Below are positions 6,772-10,014 of a DNA stretch of 10,014 nucleotides, in pieces. The notes below the pieces were generated by a model. That model searched no databases. It was not told where the DNA came from and saw nothing but the letters and a program-made list of their open reading frames with translations. The stretch lies in NCBI GenBank assembly GCA_030151145.1, contig JASLEL010000018.1, positions 1 to 10,014 of the forward strand. Reading direction: 5' to 3'. Positions within the stretch are counted from its first letter, which is position 1. Each line of letters opens with the position of its first letter. The stretch comes from Aquirhabdus sp. Its GTDB lineage: Bacteria > Pseudomonadota > Gammaproteobacteria > Pseudomonadales > Moraxellaceae. Position numbers and translations under genes: made by a program.

Positions 6772-6978
6772 ATGCAGGTGAATGATGTATTCATTACTAA
6801 AGTCGCGCTGGGCATTACCTTCCCCTTGGCGACGATCTTTCTGTTCATGATCATTTGGGATCTGGCGCGCGCATCCAAGGCAGGCCGGGTCGGCACGCTG
6901 ATCATGTTTATCGTGCTGGGCGGGGGCTATATTCTGTTTGCCCTCAAAGAGCTGACGCTTTGGTATCTGGGCAAGTAG
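6772..6978 (+). CDS. DUF2788 family small inner-membrane protein
   Basis: This 68-residue protein has two hydrophobic segments (about 11-28 and 41-60) around a conserved basic loop reading IIWDLARASKAGRVGT (27-42), which is the pattern I associate with DUF2788 proteins of Pseudomonas and Acinetobacter relatives. Their length is usually about 65-75 residues, so this copy is complete. No molecular function is established for the family. The frame stays open upstream to 6550, but the ATG at 6772 has AAGGAG at 6755-6760, eleven bases upstream (a little long), and starts right before the first helix. The last codons (Gly-Lys-stop) belong to the first unit of a 16-bp tandem repeat that continues downstream. 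It stands alone, with a large leader upstream and no intrinsic terminator visible downstream. Confidence 0.75.
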   Translation: MQVNDVFITKVALGITFPLATIFLFMIIWDLARASKAGRVGTLIMFIVLGGGYILFALKELTLWYLGK

Positions 6979-7042
6979 GCGTGTGGGCAAGTAGGCATGT
7001 GGAGAAGTCGGCATGTGGAGAAGTCGGCGTCTGGGCAAATCA
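6969..7042. repeat. 16-bp tandem repeat, about 4.4 copies
   Basis: Units lie at 6969-6984, 6985-7000, 7001-7016 and 7017-7032, with a partial fifth copy from 7033 beginning GGGCAA. The first two are GGGCAAGTAGGC followed by GTGT or ATGT; the third and fourth are GGAGAAGTCGGC followed by ATGT or GTCT. The first unit contains the final Gly-Lys codons and TAG stop of the DUF2788 gene, so the array appears to have grown from the 3' end of that gene. There are no spacers of constant length, so it is not a CRISPR. Confidence 0.92.
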
Positions 7043-7137
7043 ACCGATTCTGATTAAGCGCATGACAAAACGACTCACCGGCCATACGCCCCGGCAAAAA
7101 ATCCACAATCTGAGAAAGCGGTTTAGACCCCCAAATA

Positions 7138-7153
7138 AATGACCCACGTCACA
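7138..7153 (+). promoter_or_regulatory. Possible CRP/Vfr-type binding site upstream of cpdA
   Basis: AATGA-CCCACG-TCACA fits the TGTGA-N6-TCACA layout. The right half is perfect and the left half matches three of five bases. It is centred about 103 bases upstream of the predicted cpdA start of transcription. CpdA degrades cAMP, and in Pseudomonas aeruginosa cpdA is under Vfr control, so a feedback site here is plausible. The left half is weak and a chance match is possible. Confidence 0.3.
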
Positions 7154-7213
7154 CTTACGACCAGATCGGCACAAGATTCCGGAATTCCTCCACAATACCG
7201 CAGCATCTGACCA

Positions 7214-7242
7214 TTGGGAAAACGCCTTAAATACGGTACACT
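7214..7242 (+). promoter_or_regulatory. Sigma-70-type promoter candidate for cpdA
   Basis: TTGGGA (7214-7219) and TACACT (7237-7242) are separated by exactly 17 bases, each matching four of six consensus positions. Transcription would start near 7249, about 60 bases before the preferred cpdA start. Confidence 0.45.
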
Positions 7243-7308
7243 GAGCAAAATATTTGATAGTACATAGCGCACACAAAAGGAATTGTGGGGCTGCATGGGA
7301 GATTCGCG

Positions 7309-8139
7309 TTGAACGCAGGTCTGCAATCCATTCCGGTTGATGTCAACAAACCAATCCGTCTTGTTCATTTATCCGATCCGCACCTGTTTCAGGACCAGCA
7401 GATGATGCTGCTCGGCCTCAATACCGAGCAGAGCTTTCAGTCCGTCCTCGCCCTGATCATGGAAGAACAATACCGTCCGGACTGTGATCATCCCGCCAGC
7501 TTTATGCTGGTCACCGGCGACATCGCGCAGACCCCATCCAAAGAAACCTACCGTCATTTTTTTGATACGATCAATCATTTGCAGTGTCCTTTTGCGTGGC
7601 TTGAAGGCAATCACGACCAGTTGGACCTTGATGAGCAACCGCCTTATCACAATGTGGTCGAGCTCGGTACAGACTGGCTGATCCTCCTGCTCAACTCGAC
7701 CGCCCGCCATCAGACCCAAGGCTTACTGGCGCACGATGAGCTGACCTGGCTTGCAGGCCAGCTGGCGCGCTATCCTCAGCGTCACATCATGATTGCGATG
7801 CATCACCACCCCCTGCCGGTCCACTCGGAGTGGCTGGATGCATTTGGCCTGACCAATGCCGAGGCATTCTGGCAGCTCATCGACCAGCATCCACAAGTGC
7901 GGGCCATCGTTCACGGCCATGTGCATCAGGCGTTTGAAGCCCGTCGCAATGCCGTTCAGGTCTACGCCTGTCCATCGACCTGCATCCAGTTTTTGCCCCA
8001 AAGCAAGACGTTTTCGATCGATACCTGCCCGCCAGGATACCGCTGGTATGATCTGTATCCCGATGGCCGCATCACCAGTCAGGTTTCACGACTCAAGGAT
8101 TTACCCGGTGGTATCGATTTCTCGGCGGCGGGTTACTGA
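7309..8139 (+). CDS. cpdA: 3',5'-cyclic-AMP phosphodiesterase CpdA (class III)
   Basis: CpdA hydrolyses cAMP to AMP in the cytoplasm and so limits signalling through CRP or Vfr. The calcineurin-like metal-binding motifs occur in order: LSDPHL with Asp23 and His25, VTGDIAQ with Asp71, GNHD at 100-103, MHHHP around His165-167, and HGHVH with GHVH at 203-206. The LLGLNT segment after the first motif (34-39) corresponds to LLGVNT in the E. coli enzyme. I prefer the TTG at 7309 (276 residues, close to the 275 of E. coli), with GGGAG at 7297-7301 seven bases upstream. The longer choice, GTG at 7285, has AAGGAA only two bases before it, which is too close. No ATG is available before residue 32. The gene stands alone between DUF2788 and dksA. 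A five-pair hairpin at 8205-8218 (AGGGG and CCCCT) lies downstream but lacks a T run. Confidence 0.9.
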   Translation: MNAGLQSIPVDVNKPIRLVHLSDPHLFQDQQMMLLGLNTEQSFQSVLALIMEEQYRPDCDHPASFMLVTGDIAQTPSKETYRHFFDTINHLQCPFAWLEGNHDQLDLDEQPPYHNVVELGTDWLILLLNSTARHQTQGLLAHDELTWLAGQLARYPQRHIMIAMHHHPLPVHSEWLDAFGLTNAEAFWQLIDQHPQVRAIVHGHVHQAFEARRNAVQVYACPSTCIQFLPQSKTFSIDTCPPGYRWYDLYPDGRITSQVSRLKDLPGGIDFSAAGY

Positions 8140-8278
8140 AGATGCGACGGCGATAGCCTTTCGACCCGGTCACGCAACCGTTGCTCATTTACCGTACCAT
8201 TTACAGGGGGCATCCCCTTGCGCCACTGCGAAAACCATGTTAAAAGACGCGCTAATACCCTTTTACACTGCAACGTGA

Positions 8279-8284
8279 TATTAA
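8279..8284 (+). promoter_or_regulatory. Extended -10 candidate for dksA
   Basis: TATTAA at 8279-8284 is preceded by TG at the right distance (TGATATTAA), the extended -10 form that can work without a good -35 box, and none is seen here. It lies about 60 bases before the dksA ATG. Evidence is limited to this short match. Confidence 0.3.
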
Positions 8285-8287
8285 ACT

Positions 8288-8314
8288 CCAGTGTCACCAA
8301 ACCCCAGTGTCACC
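8288..8314. repeat. Direct repeat of CCAGTGTCACC in the dksA leader
   Basis: The 11-base CCAGTGTCACC occurs at 8288-8298 and again at 8304-8314, a period of 16 bases. It lies between the dksA -10 candidate and the ATG, in the transcribed leader if that promoter is right. It may be a regulator site or a small duplication; no match to a known operator was recognised. Confidence 0.6.
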
Positions 8315-8341
8315 CGCAACACCCAGACGGCAAGTAACGAT

Positions 8342-8851
8342 ATGACTGAACCGACCAAATCCACACGCAAAAGCACCACCAAACCTCAAGCTGTCAAAGC
8401 CACCGATCCAACTGTCGGCGCCATCAGCGGCAGTACCGTGAGCCTGTACGGGATCGAGCCTTATGTGTTGGCCGACGGTGAGGAATACATGTCTTCCGGT
8501 CAGATGGACCATTTCCGTCGCATTCTCAACGCCTGGCGCGCCGAGTTGATGCAGGAAGTGGATCGCACCATGACCCATATGCAGGACGAATCGACCGCCA
8601 TGGCCGACGTCAATGACCGGGCCACACAGGAAGAAGAGTTTGCGATTGAACTTCGCACCCGTGACCGCGAGCGTAAACTGATCCGCAAGATCGAAAAATC
8701 CCTCAAGGATATCGACGAAGACGATTACGGCTACTGCGACACCTGCGGGATCGAAATCGGTCTGCGCCGTCTGGAAGCACGCCCGACCGCAACCCAGTGC
8801 ATCGATTGCAAAACCCTGTCTGAAATCAAAGAAAAGCAAAACAACGGCTGA
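8342..8851 (+). CDS. dksA: RNA polymerase-binding transcription factor DksA
   Basis: DksA inserts into the RNA polymerase secondary channel and works with ppGpp in the stringent response, lowering rRNA transcription and raising amino-acid biosynthesis genes. The match to E. coli DksA is strong from about residue 37 on (GIEPY, GEEYM, HFRRIL, AW, VDRT-THMQDE). The coiled-coil tip has the DxxDxA signature (Asp89, Asp92, Ala94), followed by QEEEF and the RDRERKLIRKIEKSL helix. The C4 zinc finger is complete: Cys132, Cys135, Cys153 and Cys156. At 169 residues it is about 18 longer than the E. coli protein; the extra part is a Lys/Thr/Ser-rich N-terminus that looks disordered. The ATG at 8342 is preferred over a GTG at 8291, which would add 17 more residues; neither has a strong ribosome binding site. 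The stop overlaps the gluQRS start by one base, so the two are probably cotranscribed, as they often are in gammaproteobacteria. Confidence 0.96.
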   Translation: MTEPTKSTRKSTTKPQAVKATDPTVGAISGSTVSLYGIEPYVLADGEEYMSSGQMDHFRRILNAWRAELMQEVDRTMTHMQDESTAMADVNDRATQEEEFAIELRTRDRERKLIRKIEKSLKDIDEDDYGYCDTCGIEIGLRRLEARPTATQCIDCKTLSEIKEKQNNG

Positions 8852-9759
8852 TGTCCGCCTCGGTCTATATAGGTCGGTTTGCGCCATCGCCAACCGGCCC
8901 GCTTCATTTTGGTTCACTCATTACCTTGCTTGCGAGCTGGTGCGAAGCCAAACAGGCCGGTGGACGCTGGCTGGTCCGTATCGAAGATACCGATTTGCCG
9001 CGCAATCTGCCTGATGCCGAAGCCCAGATCCAAGACGCCCTGCAAACCTATGGATTCACCTCTGATGCACCTATCCTGCGTCAGCAGGACCGCCTCCCCC
9101 TCTACAATCAAATCATTGAACATCTGGCCGCACATGACCTCGTCTATGGCTGCACCTGCTCGCGCAAGCAACTTGAAGGCATGATCACCTATCCGGGCTT
9201 CTGCCGGGATAAACGTTTACCGCTCACGGGTCATGCCGTGCGTCTACGCGTACCCAATCACGAGATTTGTGTCAGGGACCGTCTGCAGGGTGATGTGTGT
9301 GAGAATCTCAGCCAAACGATAGGCGATTTCGTGCTGAGACGTCGCGACGGAATCATCAGCTATCAATTGGCCGTGGTGGTGGATGATCTGTTGCAGGGTG
9401 TGACGCACGTTGTGCGCGGTGCAGATCTGTTAGATAACACGATCCGTCAGGTCTGGCTCAGAGCGTCCTTGCTGGGCCTGGATCTGCCCTTATTTGCAGA
9501 TGTCGCGCGGACGCCACTGCAATACTGCCATATTCCCCTCGCCATGAACGCAAACGGCCAGAAACTGTCGAAACAGAATCTGGCCGTCGCACTGGATCTC
9601 GCCCATCCTTTGCCCGTCCTGCATCAGGCTTGGGCTGCCTTAGGACAATCCCCGCTGCGGGATGTTGCAAGCCCGCAGGATTTCCTCACGCAAGCACCCC
9701 AATTATGGGATTTAGAGCGTGTCACGGCAGGCGGACAACTGGCAGGGACCTATCGTTAA
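8851..9759 (+). CDS. gluQRS: Glutamyl-Q tRNA(Asp) synthetase
   Basis: This 302-residue paralogue of the glutamyl-tRNA synthetase catalytic domain activates glutamate and attaches it to queuosine at position 34 of tRNA(Asp). It lacks the anticodon-binding domain of GltX. Seen directly: RFAPSPTG (9-16), the HIGH-equivalent HFGS (19-22), IEDTD (44-48), a zinc site formed by Cys101, Cys103, Tyr114 and Cys118, DFVLRRRDG (159-167), YQLAVVVDD (171-179) with the following RGADLL, and the KMSKS-equivalent KLSKQN (238-243). All catalytic elements look intact. The start codon overlaps the dksA stop (TGATG), indicating coupled translation. It converges on ftsW with 23 bases between the stop codons. GCTGAT (9764-9769) and ATCAGC (9782-9787) could form a weak hairpin there, without a T tract. 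Confidence 0.96.
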   Translation: MSASVYIGRFAPSPTGPLHFGSLITLLASWCEAKQAGGRWLVRIEDTDLPRNLPDAEAQIQDALQTYGFTSDAPILRQQDRLPLYNQIIEHLAAHDLVYGCTCSRKQLEGMITYPGFCRDKRLPLTGHAVRLRVPNHEICVRDRLQGDVCENLSQTIGDFVLRRRDGIISYQLAVVVDDLLQGVTHVVRGADLLDNTIRQVWLRASLLGLDLPLFADVARTPLQYCHIPLAMNANGQKLSKQNLAVALDLAHPLPVLHQAWAALGQSPLRDVASPQDFLTQAPQLWDLERVTAGGQLAGTYR

Positions 9760-9782
9760 CTGCGCTGATAAGCCCGCGCGGA

Positions 9783-10014
9783 TCAGCTGCCATACGCCTC
9801 GCGTGCACCGCGTGGTTTAGGCTTCTGGGTCTCTAGGTCGATTCGGAGCAATACCCCCACCATCATCAGCGACATCACCAGCGAAGTACCGCCATAACTG
9901 ATGAAGGGCAGCGTCAGCCCTTTGGTCGGCAGCATGCCCATGTTCATCCCGCCATTGACCAGAATCTGCAGCAGGAAGATCACCGAGATGCCATAAGCCA
10001 GATAGCCCGCCGAG
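9783..10014 (-). CDS. ftsW: FtsW, septal peptidoglycan polymerase (C-terminal fragment)
   Basis: Only the last 76 residues are in the window; the gene continues past 10014. FtsW is the SEDS-family glycosyltransferase that polymerises septal peptidoglycan with FtsI at the division site. The segment holds one full membrane helix (AYGISVIFLLQILVNGG), then GMLPTKGLTLPFISYGGTS, the highly conserved SEDS loop in its FtsW form (RodA has a GLLP-x-x-G-x-PLP form). A last helix and LLRIDLETQ lead to a short basic tail (KPKPRGAREAYGS). The frame is open to the edge, so this is truncation by the window and not a pseudogene. It probably belongs to a murein/division cluster lying beyond the right edge. Confidence 0.93.
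   Translation of the reverse strand, partial: SAGYLAYGISVIFLLQILVNGGMNMGMLPTKGLTLPFISYGGTSLVMSLMMVGVLLRIDLETQKPKPRGAREAYGS

Larger units (their letters stand above)
6979..7308. other. Intergenic region between the DUF2788 gene and cpdA
   Basis: About 330 bases without a supported gene. It begins with the 16-bp tandem repeat, followed by about 95 bases in which I see nothing distinct, then a CRP-like dyad at 7138-7153, a sigma-70 promoter candidate at 7214-7242 and the cpdA leader. No intrinsic terminator for the upstream gene is visible; the CCGG-rich patch near 7080-7095 is followed by A's rather than T's. Confidence 0.65.

Noticed and set aside
6529..7038. 169-residue minus-strand frame across the DUF2788 gene and spacer
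   Set aside because: Its start lies in the 16-bp repeat and its body is antisense to the DUF2788 gene; no family features or ribosome binding site.
6969..7042. CRISPR array
   Set aside because: Repeats are 16 bases, directly adjacent without spacers, and diverging; no cas genes nearby.
8205..8218. AGGGG/CCCCT hairpin as an intrinsic terminator of cpdA
   Set aside because: Stem of only five pairs and no T tract after it (TTGCGCC follows).
9764..9787. GCTGAT/ATCAGC hairpin as a bidirectional terminator between gluQRS and ftsW
   Set aside because: Six-pair stem with a 12-base loop and no T run on either strand; noted only as a weak possibility.

Overview
The window looks like chromosomal DNA of a gammaproteobacterium, probably from the Pseudomonadales/Moraxellales side. 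The main signs are a dksA-gluQRS pair whose DksA is close to the E. coli protein, a class III cAMP phosphodiesterase (CpdA), a DUF2788 small membrane protein typical of Pseudomonas and Acinetobacter relatives, and the C-terminus of FtsW. Base composition looks moderately GC-rich and even. I see no transposase, integrase, phage gene, CRISPR array, tRNA or rRNA. Species-level placement is inference.

Layout. (1) 1-3394, plus strand: a sugar-transfer module made of the tail of an unidentified gene, a GtrB/ArnC-type polyprenyl-phosphate glycosyltransferase, a GtrA-type four-helix membrane protein overlapping it, and, after about 140 bases, an ArnT/PMT-type integral membrane glycosyltransferase. 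Together they would load a sugar onto undecaprenyl phosphate in the cytoplasm, flip it, and transfer it to a periplasmic acceptor such as lipid A. (2) 3395-4660, minus strand: a group A FAD-dependent monooxygenase whose stop codon abuts that of the ArnT-like gene, with a TATAAT-containing promoter candidate upstream. (3) 4795-6127, minus strand: an outer-membrane beta-barrel protein with signal peptide, Ala/Pro linker, terminal Phe and a strong intrinsic terminator. (4) 6128-6771: a gene-free regulatory region with three copies of a 9-base motif. (5) 6772-6978: a DUF2788 gene whose last codons run into a 16-bp tandem repeat. (6) 7309-8139: cpdA, with a promoter candidate and a CRP-like site upstream. 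(7) 8342-9759: dksA and gluQRS, overlapping by one base. (8) 9783-10014, minus strand: the end of ftsW.

Most of the window is recognisable core or near-core genome. I do not see a clearly undescribed multi-gene system. The parts worth a second look are the sugar-transfer trio with unknown sugar and acceptor, the triple CAATGGTGC element upstream of the DUF2788 gene, the 16-bp tandem repeat that begins inside that gene, and the start region and upstream CRP-like site of cpdA.
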